64,000 nucleotides of DNA from assembly GCA_014529385.2 (NCBI GenBank), contig CM043966.1, forward strand, positions 89,122,587 through 89,186,586. Reading direction: 5' to 3'. A program made the translations under genes and the position numbers. This document shows, one piece after another, positions 10,422 to 20,384 of the stretch. Source of the DNA: Adiantum capillus-veneris. Taxonomy: Eukaryota > Streptophyta > Polypodiopsida > Polypodiales > Pteridaceae. How positions within the stretch are numbered: the stretch's first letter is position 1; every line of letters starts with the position of its first letter. Below the pieces are notes generated by a model. The model saw nothing but the letters and a program-made list of their open reading frames with translations, was not told the DNA's origin and did not search any database.

Positions 10422-10672
10422 GGAGAGTGTGTGTGCGATCGAGCATTACGAAGGCACGACGGCGGCGAAGCGGTTGAGCGCGGCACGACTGCAGCTTCTT
10501 CTTCATCGCGGCGAGGAATCCACCACGAAGGCGAGCGTAGAGCGGTGAGTGACACACCCTTTGTTTTCTTGAGCTTGCTAGTTTAGGCTTGTTGTGTGCT
10601 TGGAGCCGTTTGTGGCTCGCATACGGTGTATTGGCAAGTCCCTTGCTTCGACAGTGCGGCAAGGAGCGCACA
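10097..10672 (+). repeat. 3' LTR of the gag-protease element
   Basis: 576 bp, nearly identical to 1639-2214; the visible difference is the GT/GA microsatellite (more GA, fewer GT here). It is followed by the target duplication CTCAC at 10673-10677. Confidence 0.92.
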
Positions 10673-10677
10673 CTCAC

Positions 10678-11880
10678 CAATAATGCACCCTAACTCACAT
10701 GCAACTTACCCTATCTTCCAAAATAGTATACCCCACCCCCCCTTTCTCTCTCCTATCATATCCCATGACCCAAATACCCCCCCCTCTCTCTAAAGGGCGC
10801 CATGTCTCTTGTCTTGTAGCTAAATAACCTCCCCCACACTCACACACACTCAGTTTCACTAAAAAAGGTGCCCACAGACCCATCCCCACACGGTGGTTAC
10901 CTGATTTTTCTTGTGTTCACACACATCTGCACACAGATTCACCTTTGAACACACTCCTCTCTCTCCCCTCTTGTAATTACTTTATTCTCCATGTCACCTC
11001 TCACTTTTTTTCATCAACCCATCTCTCTCTCTTAGTCTCTCTCTCATGAGACTCCTGTTCTGGCACATATACGCACAGCCAGACAAGTGGGGCCCACAGT
11101 CACATGGCCTATGTAGATAATGATTTCTTCATTTCTAAATTCTAGAATTTCTTCCCCCCCTCCTCCCCTATATAAAGAGGGGTCACCATCACACAAAAAC
11201 ACACACCATCACCAAAGAGTACACTATGCACTGTGTGTGCCTAGTGCACACACACACACACCCACACCATCACCATCACCATCACCGCAATCACCATGCT
11301 CGTCTTGAGCATGACCTCTACACCCTTGGGCTATGGAAGATGAAGGGAAACTAAATGAAGGATGATGGCCATAACCCTCGTGCGAGTCTTCGCCATCAAC
11401 TCCCACCTATCCGCCATGTGCTCTACCACGCTCTCCCTTCTCATTCCCCTACCCTATGCTCCCCATTTCATCGCCTTATTCTCTAAATAAAGCTTGAGTT
11501 TTTGTGAGTATGTTTTCTTGCAATGTTTTGCCCATGTGAGGTGTGCGGAATCGCCACCTAGTCTTGTGTTTGGAGTGAGCTTGTGTATGTGTGAAGGGTG
11601 TGCGGATTCGCCATCCTTTTGTGGTGCCTAAGTACTAAGCACCATCTCTCTCTCTCTCTCTCTCTCACTTGATCTCATTCCCTTTCCTCTTCATCATTAC
11701 TCCCAAGCATCCATCTCTCTTGGATGAAAACTTTGTTATGGTGGTGTGTTGTTTGCGTCCTAGCCGCTGAAGCTAGGTGGTGCCCCCTGTTTGCTTTACC
11801 ATGACAGGCTCGAGGTGCGCCATTCGGTCCCCGGTGTTTTAGAGGCCGTCGGGGGTTCGGGGTTCGCTTTGCTCCCGTCA
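10678..11880 (+). repeat. 5' LTR of the Tat element, right part
   Basis: It continues the LTR interrupted at 1638. It holds a TATA box (CTATATAAAG at about 11167), an AATAAA polyadenylation-type signal near 11485, a (TC)11 tract at 11645-11666, and ends GCTCCCGTCA. It aligns with 18360-19588. Confidence 0.9.
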
Positions 11881-11882
11881 TT

Positions 11883-11900
11883 TGGTGCCCCCACTGAGGA
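11883..11900 (+). promoter_or_regulatory. Primer-binding site of the Tat element
   Basis: TGGTGCCCCCACTGAGGA begins 3 bp after the LTR. The leading TGG pairs with a tRNA 3' CCA. I cannot name the tRNA with confidence; it differs from the tRNA-Asp site of the inner element, so the two elements are not a simple autonomous and non-autonomous pair. Confidence 0.65.
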
Positions 11901-12738
11901 TCTTTTCATGAAACCCTTCAGTTTACAAGACTGAAACCCCTAAACTATTGTGAATGGATGAATGGCTAGCAGGATTTGCTAATTGGACGACAGAAGAAGA
12001 AGAGCTCCAAGCACAACTAGACGAACTCCGCATCTCCATCGAAGCTCAAGTGCCAGGCGTAACGGTAATCGATTTGCAGTGGGAGAGTCAATCAACACGC
12101 CAAACCCAATGGATATATATAGGCCAAGTGCCAAGAAGAAGAAGGAGAAGGTCGAAACCATGTCCGCAACCTACAACCAACCCACAACAACAAAATGGAA
12201 GGAGCTCTACACAATAGAGAATCAACACTATTCTACTTTGAGAATCGGGTAACTCAAGTCACCGAGGTAATTATCACAGTCAGCTTTCAAGTCGCACCTG
12301 ATGCTGCAGCACAGATAACGGAATCATTGGCTCACACTCTCACTAGAGAAACTAGGGATCTACTGAGTTTGTTTCAGGAAAGAACACCACCCCCTCCCAC
12401 AAGCTTGGACAGTGACTAAGCACCTCTAAGCTTCACATGAATCAGTACAACCTACCTCAAGACAGATCACACATACCAACACGTGTACGCTCAATCAAGG
12501 TAATGCTGGATTTGAAGGGTCACTACCAGCACGTCATTGACACCATGCTGGGTGGGGAGCGATTTTTTGAGGTTCTGGCATCAGATCAACCATTTGTCTT
12601 ACCTTTGGTACAAGGCAATGTACCGTTTGAAGTTTTAATCTATGTCCTAGTATAAGAAGGTATACACGCCTCCTTGTAAAAAAGAAAAAAACTTTTGCAA
12701 GTTAAGCAGTGTGTCTTTCTAGCTCTCTCTCAGTAATC
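11901..12738 (+). other. Leader of the Tat element
   Basis: About 840 bp between primer site and gag start. Short open frames at 11954-12217 (87 codons) and 12195-12419 (74 codons) overlap in different frames and have no recognisable domain; they may be chance or upstream reading frames. No structural gene is called. Confidence 0.6.
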
Positions 12739-15700
12739 ATGGCAAGTGTAACATTTCCAACATTTAAAGGAAAGAAGGGGGAGGATTTGGTAACAGACTT
12801 CCTAGATGACTTTGAAGTAGCATGTGTAGTGAGCAACAAAGATACAGATGAATCCCGAGTTAGAATCTTTAAGCATCTCATGAAGCTAGAAGCTAGATCA
12901 TGGTACAAAGCACTTCCACAAGCAACCAAGGATGACTGGGAACCCTTAAAAACCGCTTTTAAGAGGCGCTTTGGGGGAGGTACCACTTCAGAAAAGTTGT
13001 GGGACAAGTTGAGAGACTTGAAGCAGGAGGGTCTTTTAGAATATGCCACCTATGAGTCCAAATTTGTGGATTTGTGGGAACGGTGGGTTGAGTCACTGGC
13101 TAGGGGGGAAGCTGCACCCGATTTCCTAAAAAAAGATCGGTTCACGCATGGCTTATGGCCGCTTCTCAAGGAGAAGGTGAAAGGTAGATTCCCGGCTACG
13201 TACGAGTTAGCCGTTGAGATTGCTCGCCTTAAGGACAAGAAGCTGCGAATGAAAGCCAAAGAAACCGAGTCAACAGAAGCAGGAACATCGCGTCGACCAG
13301 CAACTACGACAACCACCATACCACCACCACCGGCTCTTGGGGTAAGAGATGACCAACAAGATATGTTGGCCCATATTACTGACCAACTGCAGAATTTGTC
13401 TGTCCACTTAATACAGCAAGGGAGGAGTCAAGAAAGAGATCAAGACCCTAGAAGAGCACGACGACAAAACAGGGAGTATCATTGCTACAACTGCGGAGAA
13501 GACGGTCACGGTATGTACTACTGTCCCAAACCACGACAAAACTATAATAGAGGAGGTAGGAGGAACCAATTGTCACCCCCTAGAGAAAGAACACCCCCAC
13601 CCCGAGCACCACCCCCACCAACACAAATTCTACGTCCACCCCAGACACCACTACAAGCATCCATCCCACCTCTTCCACCAGCCCCACCACCTGATAGCTC
13701 TGTAAACATCATAAGGCTAGAAGAGAAAGGAAAAGCCGTAGTAGTGGATCCACCCATAGCAAAGGAGAGGGACAAGGGTAAGGAGAAGGTAACCTTTTTA
13801 GAACCACTTGAAGCCATGACTGTGAAAAGAGCTAGGAGGGAGAAAGCTACACAATCAGATGATGAGAGAAGCATGAGAGGAGAAACTAGTAAGAGGCCAT
13901 CCACGCCACGACGAAAATTGGGCATCACCGACTTCCAGCTAGGGGAAAGTTCTAAGCCCTATGATCTAACATTGGATGTGGCAGAGCAAGGACCGAAGAT
14001 TACATGGCCACAGCTGCTACATCTTGCACCAAAAGTAAGGCGACAATGGTCTAAAATGGTAAGTACAAGACGCTCCAAAACAAAGGTAGCCGGAGCAATT
14101 TCGGGATGCAACATGGATGACATCCTTCCAATTGTCGACATAAACATAAAAGGAAAGAGGGTTGGAAACACCTACATTGATGGAGGTGCACAAATCTGTG
14201 TAATGAGCGAAGCTATGATGCTTCGATTAGGGCTCGAGGTTGACAGGCCTTCTCCATGCAAGGCAAAGATGGCAAACAACGCAAAAGTAAAGTGTGTGGG
14301 TGTGGTAAGTGCCGTGAAAATCAAAGCTTTCAACACTGAGGTAGAGGTAGATGTTTTTGTAATGCCTACTAAGGGGGAGGGCTATCCACTAATTTTGGGA
14401 AGGCCATGGTTGATGGCCATGAAGGCAAAACAGGACTGGGGTACTGGCCTTCTACGCATGACCGGTAAGAAAGGGGAGACAATCTACTACGACATGAGGA
14501 TTGGCAAGCAGAAGCAAATGAATCTGGAAACATCGACAGATGAAACCACTAGCGAATCTTCTAGTTATGAGGAGGAGACCACATCCACCGACGAAAGTGA
14601 CAATTTCATTGATGTGATGGGTATCATTATGAAGGATCCACAAAGGGTAAGCACAACTGGTGATCCATCACCAAAAGGGCAACCCAATGAAGAGGAGAGC
14701 AAATCACTTGGCCTAGGAGTAAGTAGGTTGAAGGGTATATTGTCTACGGAATTAACACTTGAGGAGAAAGATAGTTTTTTGCAAATGTTGATGGGATTTC
14801 CTAACCTATTCATTGACAACTATGAAAGAATCACAGGCATTACAGTGGTGGAACATCATATTAAGCTGAAGGAAGGGGTAAAACCAGTTGTGCAAAAGCT
14901 ACGACGACTGGGGGTCATACAAGAAAAGGCACTCTTGGCCGAGGTAAGGAAACTGCTGGAGGCGGGATTCATCTATCCTGTAGAAAACTCAGAATGGGTG
15001 TCACCCGTAGTGGTGACGCCTAAAAAGAATGGTAAGTGGAGGGTGTGTGTTGACTACAAACCACTAAATGCAGCTACAAAGAGAGACCACTTTCCTCTCC
15101 CTTTCTTGGATGAAATTTTGAATGAAGTAGCGGGTTTTGAATGCTATACCGTCTGTGATGGTTATTCTGGATACTTTCAAATACGCATAGCCTTGGAAGA
15201 TCAGCTAAAAACCACTTTTATCACGCCATGGGGTTGTTTTGCATACAGGGTTATGCCATTTGGTCTCACAAATGCACCTGCCACATTCCAAAGATATGTC
15301 ACATATGTTTTTCAACCGTTCTTTGGAACATCCATAAGAGTGTTCATTGATGATTTTTGTATATATAGCTCCCGTATTTCACATTTAGAAAAGATAATTG
15401 AAGGTTTGGCCAGGTTGCAGAGCCTAGGTGGGCAATTAAATGTGGATAAATGCCACATTGGGGAGAGTAAAGTCATTCTACTAGGCCATGAAATTTCAGC
15501 AAAAGGTATCAAGGCCGACCCAAGTAAGGTGTCCGCACTCATAGCCCTACCTTCACCAACGACCGCACGTCAACTGGTATCTTTTCTACAGAAGGTGAGG
15601 AACTTAAGTAGATTCATACATCTACTATCACAACTTGTTCTACCACTGCAACAACTCACTCAAAGATCAACTTTCACTTGGGATGAGGAAAGCGAACATC

Positions 15701-16818
15701 ACTACAACAAGGTAAAGGAGGTCTTACCCACTCTGCCAACTATCTCACCACCTAAGTGGGATGAAAAATTCTATGTCACCTCAAGTGTTGGTGATGACTC
15801 ATTGGGGGCTGTGCTACTCCAAAAGGATACGACGACATCTTTCATGAGGCCAATCTACTTCTCCAGTCGAATGATGACAGCAGGAGAGAAAGGTTTCACC
15901 CATGTGAAACACTTAGTCCTAGCTCTTAGATTTGCAACTACAAAGTTTAAGTCATATTTGCTGCCTAAGCAATTTGTGATTCTAACCACGGATGAAATAT
16001 TTCCCTATGTTGTACAACACATGGATGTGTCTGCTAGAATTACTAAATGGCTAGTTCGTCTGCAAGAGTTTGACTACACGGTACAGGTAGAAAGCACGAC
16101 AAGGGCAAGTTTGGGGGGACTCATGACCTACCAAGTCTTTGAAGGGAAGGAGAAGCAATCTAAGGAAGGAGAAGTCCGATTACCTCCAGTACCACCGATG
16201 GTAGAAGGAGCATACTCTCTCTACTTTGATGGAGCCTACAAGCGAGCGTCCGACAAAGCAGCTGCAGGCATAGTGGTCTTTGATGACAAAGGGACAAAGG
16301 TATTTTCGTTGGGCCAATTGTTAGATTCACATTCTAACAATGAAGCTGAGTATGCAGCACTAACCAAGGGTCTACAATGGTGCGTCTCACAAGGTGTACA
16401 ACGCCTTAATGTATTTGGGGATGCTCTACTTCTGGTAAGGCAAGTAAATGGAGCATGGACATGCAAGAATCCTAGTTTAAGGACTCACTTAAGTGGTGTA
16501 AAAACCTTGTTGGGTAAGTTTGAAGAAGTTCAAATACACCATATCCCAAGGGCTCAAAACCAAGAAGCAGATGCCCTAGCAAGTGAAAGACTACAGGAAG
16601 TGGTGGTTGGAGCAATAAAGTTAAAGCTCCCTCTATTTCAAGGCAGTGATGCCTTGCCTGACATCATGCATTTTTTGGAAACAGGAGAATGCCCATCAGA
16701 TTTAACAAAGGGACAGAAGCAATGGCTGACGCGGAAGGCCACAAGGTATCGACTCATCAATGATGGTTTGTACTGTAAGGGTAAGGACCAAATACTCAGG
16801 AAGGTCCCTCTCTCTTAG
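12739..16818 (+). CDS. gag-pol: Tat-type Gag-protease-RT-RNase H-RNase H polyprotein, ends at a TAG
   Basis: I chose the ATG at 12739. The order is: gag capsid-like domain (about residues 20-165), canonical zinc knuckle C-X2-C-X4-H-X4-C at 249-262, proline-rich linker, retropepsin (YIDGGAQICV, Asp 481, then LILGRPW), RT (about 700-900, with MPFGLTNAP and catalytic FIDD ending at 872), Ty3 RNase H, then a second RNase H at about 1155-1290. That last domain has the ordered acidic residues Asp 1164, Glu 1204, Asp 1228 and Asp 1278, as in the archaeal-type RNase H acquired by Tat elements. In the first RNase H the usual Asp of the DAS-type motif reads SSVGDD, so it may be the inactive connection-like form. 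A TAG at 16816-16818 cuts it before integrase; the downstream frame is the same. Confidence 0.92.
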   Translation: MASVTFPTFKGKKGEDLVTDFLDDFEVACVVSNKDTDESRVRIFKHLMKLEARSWYKALPQATKDDWEPLKTAFKRRFGGGTTSEKLWDKLRDLKQEGLLEYATYESKFVDLWERWVESLARGEAAPDFLKKDRFTHGLWPLLKEKVKGRFPATYELAVEIARLKDKKLRMKAKETESTEAGTSRRPATTTTTIPPPPALGVRDDQQDMLAHITDQLQNLSVHLIQQGRSQERDQDPRRARRQNREYHCYNCGEDGHGMYYCPKPRQNYNRGGRRNQLSPPRERTPPPRAPPPPTQILRPPQTPLQASIPPLPPAPPPDSSVNIIRLEEKGKAVVVDPPIAKERDKGKEKVTFLEPLEAMTVKRARREKATQSDDERSMRGETSKRPSTPRRKLGITDFQLGESSKPYDLTLDVAEQGPKITWPQLLHLAPKVRRQWSKMVSTRRSKTKVAGAISGCNMDDILPIVDINIKGKRVGNTYIDGGAQICVMSEAMMLRLGLEVDRPSPCKAKMANNAKVKCVGVVSAVKIKAFNTEVEVDVFVMPTKGEGYPLILGRPWLMAMKAKQDWGTGLLRMTGKKGETIYYDMRIGKQKQMNLETSTDETTSESSSYEEETTSTDESDNFIDVMGIIMKDPQRVSTTGDPSPKGQPNEEESKSLGLGVSRLKGILSTELTLEEKDSFLQMLMGFPNLFIDNYERITGITVVEHHIKLKEGVKPVVQKLRRLGVIQEKALLAEVRKLLEAGFIYPVENSEWVSPVVVTPKKNGKWRVCVDYKPLNAATKRDHFPLPFLDEILNEVAGFECYTVCDGYSGYFQIRIALEDQLKTTFITPWGCFAYRVMPFGLTNAPATFQRYVTYVFQPFFGTSIRVFIDDFCIYSSRISHLEKIIEGLARLQSLGGQLNVDKCHIGESKVILLGHEISAKGIKADPSKVSALIALPSPTTARQLVSFLQKVRNLSRFIHLLSQLVLPLQQLTQRSTFTWDEESEHHYNKVKEVLPTLPTISPPKWDEKFYVTSSVGDDSLGAVLLQKDTTTSFMRPIYFSSRMMTAGEKGFTHVKHLVLALRFATTKFKSYLLPKQFVILTTDEIFPYVVQHMDVSARITKWLVRLQEFDYTVQVESTTRASLGGLMTYQVFEGKEKQSKEGEVRLPPVPPMVEGAYSLYFDGAYKRASDKAAAGIVVFDDKGTKVFSLGQLLDSHSNNEAEYAALTKGLQWCVSQGVQRLNVFGDALLLVRQVNGAWTCKNPSLRTHLSGVKTLLGKFEEVQIHHIPRAQNQEADALASERLQEVVVGAIKLKLPLFQGSDALPDIMHFLETGECPSDLTKGQKQWLTRKATRYRLINDGLYCKGKDQILRKVPLS

Positions 16819-17991
16819 GAAATCACGGGAGTAATTGCTAGTTGTCACGACGGGGTTTGTGGTGGTCACTTTGCCCTAGACATAACAAGTAGGAAAATCT
16901 TGCAGGCAGGCTTCATATGGCCTAGCCTCAACCGTGATGTACACCATTGGTGCAAAACGTGTAAGTTGTGTCAAAAGGCCGGCACTAGGTCACTTATGCC
17001 TGAACCATAGACACCTATTCTCTCATATGGCCCATTTGACAAATGGGGTATCGATGCCATTGGGCCATTACCTAGGGCCAACTCAAGAAAATTCTACATT
17101 ATCATGGGGGTCGACTACATGACTAGATGGGCAGAGGCTACAGCCACCACTAGAATCACAGCGGTAGAGGTAGCTAAATTTATCTACGAGCACATATGCT
17201 GTAGGTTTGGCACACCTTTAGAGATCATCTCTGATAGAGGGCCTAGTTTCAGAGCAGACTTGGTAGGAGAATTAATGCAGAAACTGGGCATTACAAGGAG
17301 GCACTCTTCACCATATTACCCTCAATGTAATGGCCTAGTTGAAAAGGTAAATGGAATGGTTTCTAAAATTATTACCAAGCAGGTAAACAATCATCCTGGA
17401 GACTGGGATAAGTATCTACTACCAGCTTTATGGGCCTACAGAACTTCATTTTGTACATCCTTGGGATTCACACCGTATCATCTAGTATTTGGTAAGGAAG
17501 CAATCTTGCCCATTGAAGTGCAACTACAAAGTCTCAGAGTAATGGCAAGCCAGCTTCAACAGCCCAACATGCATTTGAGAGATCACATCATCAACTTGGA
17601 AAGACTGCAGCTAGACAGAGAAGAAGCAATAAATTATTATGCAGCACAAGCAGAGCATAGACGGCTTAGCTTTAACGAGCATCTCCGGAAAAAAGAATTG
17701 AAGAAAGGAATGTTGGTGCTCCGCTACGACAATCGCTTCTACACGCGCAAGGATAAGAAACTCCTACTCCGATGGGAAGGCCCTTTCATCATCAGGAAAA
17801 AGTATGCCAATGGAAGCTACCAGCTTATGGAGGCTGATGGAAAACTTCATAAAACTAGGGTAAATGGTTGGCGACTTAAACCTTATTTTCTTCGATTTGA
17901 CCAGGCTCCACCAATTGACATTCCAGATGAGAACACACCATCAGCCACCACCTCCGACGATAATGATCAAACAGATGAGCTAGAGACATGA
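16819..17991 (+). pseudogene. Integrase part of the Tat polyprotein, separated by in-frame TAG stops
   Basis: It lies in the same frame as 12739-16818, after the TAG at 16816, with a second TAG at 17008-17010 between the zinc-binding and catalytic domains. The HHCC zinc-binding domain is at about 16850-16980 (His pair, then CKTCKLC). The catalytic core keeps all three acidic residues, encoded at 17053, 17233 and 17341, with the classic D-X35-E spacing between the last two. A C-terminal domain with GPFIIRKKY follows, ending at 17991. It would insert the cDNA into chromosomes. Both lesions are TAG, with no frameshift, so decay is slight. If expressed separately, an ATG at 17104 gives 295 residues lacking the first catalytic Asp. 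Confidence 0.88.
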
Positions 17992-18002
17992 ATGCCTCTA
18001 GC

Positions 18003-18019
18003 CAAAAGGGGAGGGCTAA
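18003..18019 (+). promoter_or_regulatory. Polypurine tract of the Tat element
   Basis: AAAAGGGGAGGG directly precedes the 3' LTR, which begins TGATGGGG at 18020. Confidence 0.8.
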
Positions 18020-19323
18020 TGATGGGGGCTTTTCACAAGCCAAGCTCCCATACCCCTCTTCTCTCATCCCCACCCCATGAAAACCCCTCTTAGGGAGGGA
18101 GTGATAAAAAAGCATTGGAAAAAGTAAGAAAAAAATAAAGTATGATTATGTAAATATATAAGAAAGGTAAAATAGGCCACCTCATGCCTGCGGGGTAGCC
18201 CATCCCCACCTTGCCTCCTTTTTCTTCACTGTTGCCCCGTCGTGTGTCCCTTTTCCTCTCCTCCACTCAAAAGGTCAACCCCCTCTCTCTTCCCCTTGTC
18301 CTTTCTCCTTTCTCTCTCCCCTCAAGCTACCCCACCTCTCACCAATAATGCATTCTAACTCACCAATAATGCACCCTAACTCACATGCAACTTACCCTAT
18401 CTTCCAAAATAGTATACCCCGCCCCCCTTTCTCTCTCCTATCATATCCCATGACCCAAATACCCCCCCCCCCTCTCTCTAAAGAGCGCCATGTGTCTTGT
18501 CTTGTAGCTAAATAACCTCCCACACACTCACACACACTCAGTTTCACTAAAAAAGGTGCCCACAGACCCATCCCCACCCGGTGGTTACCTGATTTTTCTT
18601 GTGTTCACACACATCTGCACACAGATTCACCTCTGAACACACTCCTCTCTCTCCCCTCTTGTAATTACTTTATTCTCCATGTCACCTCTCACTTTTTTTC
18701 ATCAACCCATCTCTCTCTCTTAGTCTCTCTCTCATGAGACTCCTGTTCTGGCACATATACGCACAGCCAGACAAGTGGGGCCCACAGTCACATGGCCTAT
18801 GTAGATAATGATTTCTTCATTTCTAAATTCTAGAATTTCTTCCCCCCCTCCTCCCCTATATAAAGAGGGGTCACCATCACACAAAAACACACACCATCAC
18901 CAAAGAGTACACTATGCACTGTGTGTGCCTAGTGCACACACACACACACCCACACCATCACCATCACCGCAATCACCATGCTCGTCTTGAGCATGACCTC
19001 TATACCCTTGGGCTATGGAAGATGAAGGGAAACTAAATGAAGGATGATGGCCATAACCCTCGTGCGAGTCTTCGCCATCAACTCCCACCTATCCGCCATG
19101 TGCTCTACCACGCTCTCCCTTCTCATTCCCCTACCCTATGCTCCCCATTTCATCGCCTTATTCTCTAAATAAAGCTTGAGGTTTTGTGAGTATGTTTTCT
19201 TGCAATGTTTTGCCCATGTGAGGTGTGCAGAATCGCCACCTAGTCTTGTGTTTGGAGTGAGCTTGTGTATGTGTGAAGGGTGTGCGGATTCGCCATCCTT
19301 TTGTGGTGCCTAAGTACTAAGCA

Positions 19324-19381
<58 letters not shown>

Positions 19382-19588
19382 CTCATTCCCTTTCCTCTTC
19401 ATCATTACTCCCAAGCATCCATCTCTCTTGGATGAAAACTTTGTTATGGTGGTGTGTTGTTTGCGTCCTAGCCACTGAAGCTAGGTGGTGCCCCCTGTTT
19501 GCTTTACCATGACAGGCTCGAGGCGCGCCATTCGGTCCTCGGTGTTTTAGAGGCCGTCGGGGGTTCGGGGTTCGCTTTGCTCCCGTCA
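18020..19588 (+). repeat. 3' LTR of the Tat element
   Basis: 1569 bp, TG...CA. It matches the split 5' LTR with scattered substitutions. TATA-like CTATATAAAG is near 18854 and AATAAA near 19166. Its (TC)n tract at 19327-19378 is 26 repeats, against 11 in the 5' LTR, the largest difference between the pair. Confidence 0.92.
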
Positions 19589-19623
19589 GCATTTATGTTT
19601 TTCTTGAGCAGTAGTTTGAGCAA

Positions 19624-19879
19624 GTCTTGTACTCTATTAGGATGAAGCTTTGCCATTCGTCCTCTCTGCATCCCCTGAACATTTATCTTTGACTGGAAAA
19701 TCTTTTATTGTTACCCAAGTTCTTCTTGTGATAGCTTGTTTTACTAGAAGTGTCTTGTACTCTATTAGGATGAAGCTTTGCCATTGGTCCTCTTTGCATC
19801 CCCTCTACATTTATCTTTGGCCGAAAAATCTTTGATTGTTACCCAAAGTTCTTCTTGTGATAGCTTGTTTTACTAGAAG
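19624..19879. repeat. Tandem duplication of about 128 bp, two copies
   Basis: The copies begin GTCTTGTACTCTATTAGG at 19624 and 19752 and end TTTTACTAGAAG, with a few substitutions between them. No coding function is seen. Confidence 0.85.
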
Positions 19880-20350
19880 AGTTATGTCTCGGTTGTGTTG
19901 CTAGGTGCTCAATTTCTTATGGGGTGGCTCACATGGCTCAAGAGACACCCAACCTAGAGTTCACTCTTGCACAATTATTATTCCGTGAGAGGAGAGATTT
20001 TTGGCCATTATTGACCTAAAGATGCAAAGTAGAGCATTGCTTGCTAAGCTCATAGGTCAAGGTTGTTTCCTAGGCTTGAGAATTGGAAGAAATTTTTTTA
20101 CCATGCCTTTAGGGCTTTCCTTGGTTTGGGTCAATGGACAACGATGGCTCTTGATGTATGATGATCCATTTATTTTTATTTATGCCCCACTAGGTATGTC
20201 TCATGCATCCCCTTTCAGGCATTGCTTATAAAGGATATGGTTGACTATGCATCCTACATTGATTTGACAAGGAGATCAATGGTTGAAGGATATTGAAAGG
20301 TAGCCCTTGATTTATAGGTCACTTTTTCATAGTGTACAACTCCCATTTTC

Positions 20351-20384
<34 letters not shown>

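Larger units (their letters stand above)
1639..10672 (+). mobile_element. Complete non-autonomous Ty3-type LTR element with gag and protease only
   Basis: Two 576-bp LTRs (1639-2214 and 10097-10672) both start TGTTAACC and end GCGCACA, and differ mainly in a GT/GA microsatellite. The target duplication CTCAC is at 1634-1638 and 10673-10677. A tRNA-Asp-type primer site lies at 2219-2236 and a polypurine tract at 10084-10096. The internal 7.9 kb codes for gag (3295-6486) and a protease-bearing protein (6556-8475), and I find no RT, RNase H or integrase motif anywhere in it. It resembles the TR-GAG class of non-autonomous elements, here with a protease. Near-identical LTRs and clean duplications imply a recent insertion that relied on enzymes from another element. 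Confidence 0.9.
1295..19588 (+). mobile_element. Tat-lineage Ty3/gypsy LTR retrotransposon, nearly full length, carrying a nested insertion
   Basis: The 5' LTR starts at 1295 (TGATGGGGGC) and is split by the inner element at 1639-10672, resuming at 10673/10678 and ending at 11880. The internal region is 11881-18019 and the 3' LTR is 18020-19588. A primer-binding site follows the 5' LTR and a polypurine tract precedes the 3' LTR. Flanks share GCAT at 1291-1294 and 19589-19592, a likely target duplication, although Ty3 elements usually make 5 bp. Gene order is gag, protease, RT, RNase H, second RNase H, integrase. The extra RNase H is the hallmark of the Tat lineage. Two in-frame TAG stops suggest the copy is now inactive. 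Confidence 0.9.

Noticed and set aside
10251-10680. Open frames on both strands inside the LTR
   Set aside because: The same frames appear in the partner LTR at 1864-2351; they are LTR promoter and leader sequence, not genes.
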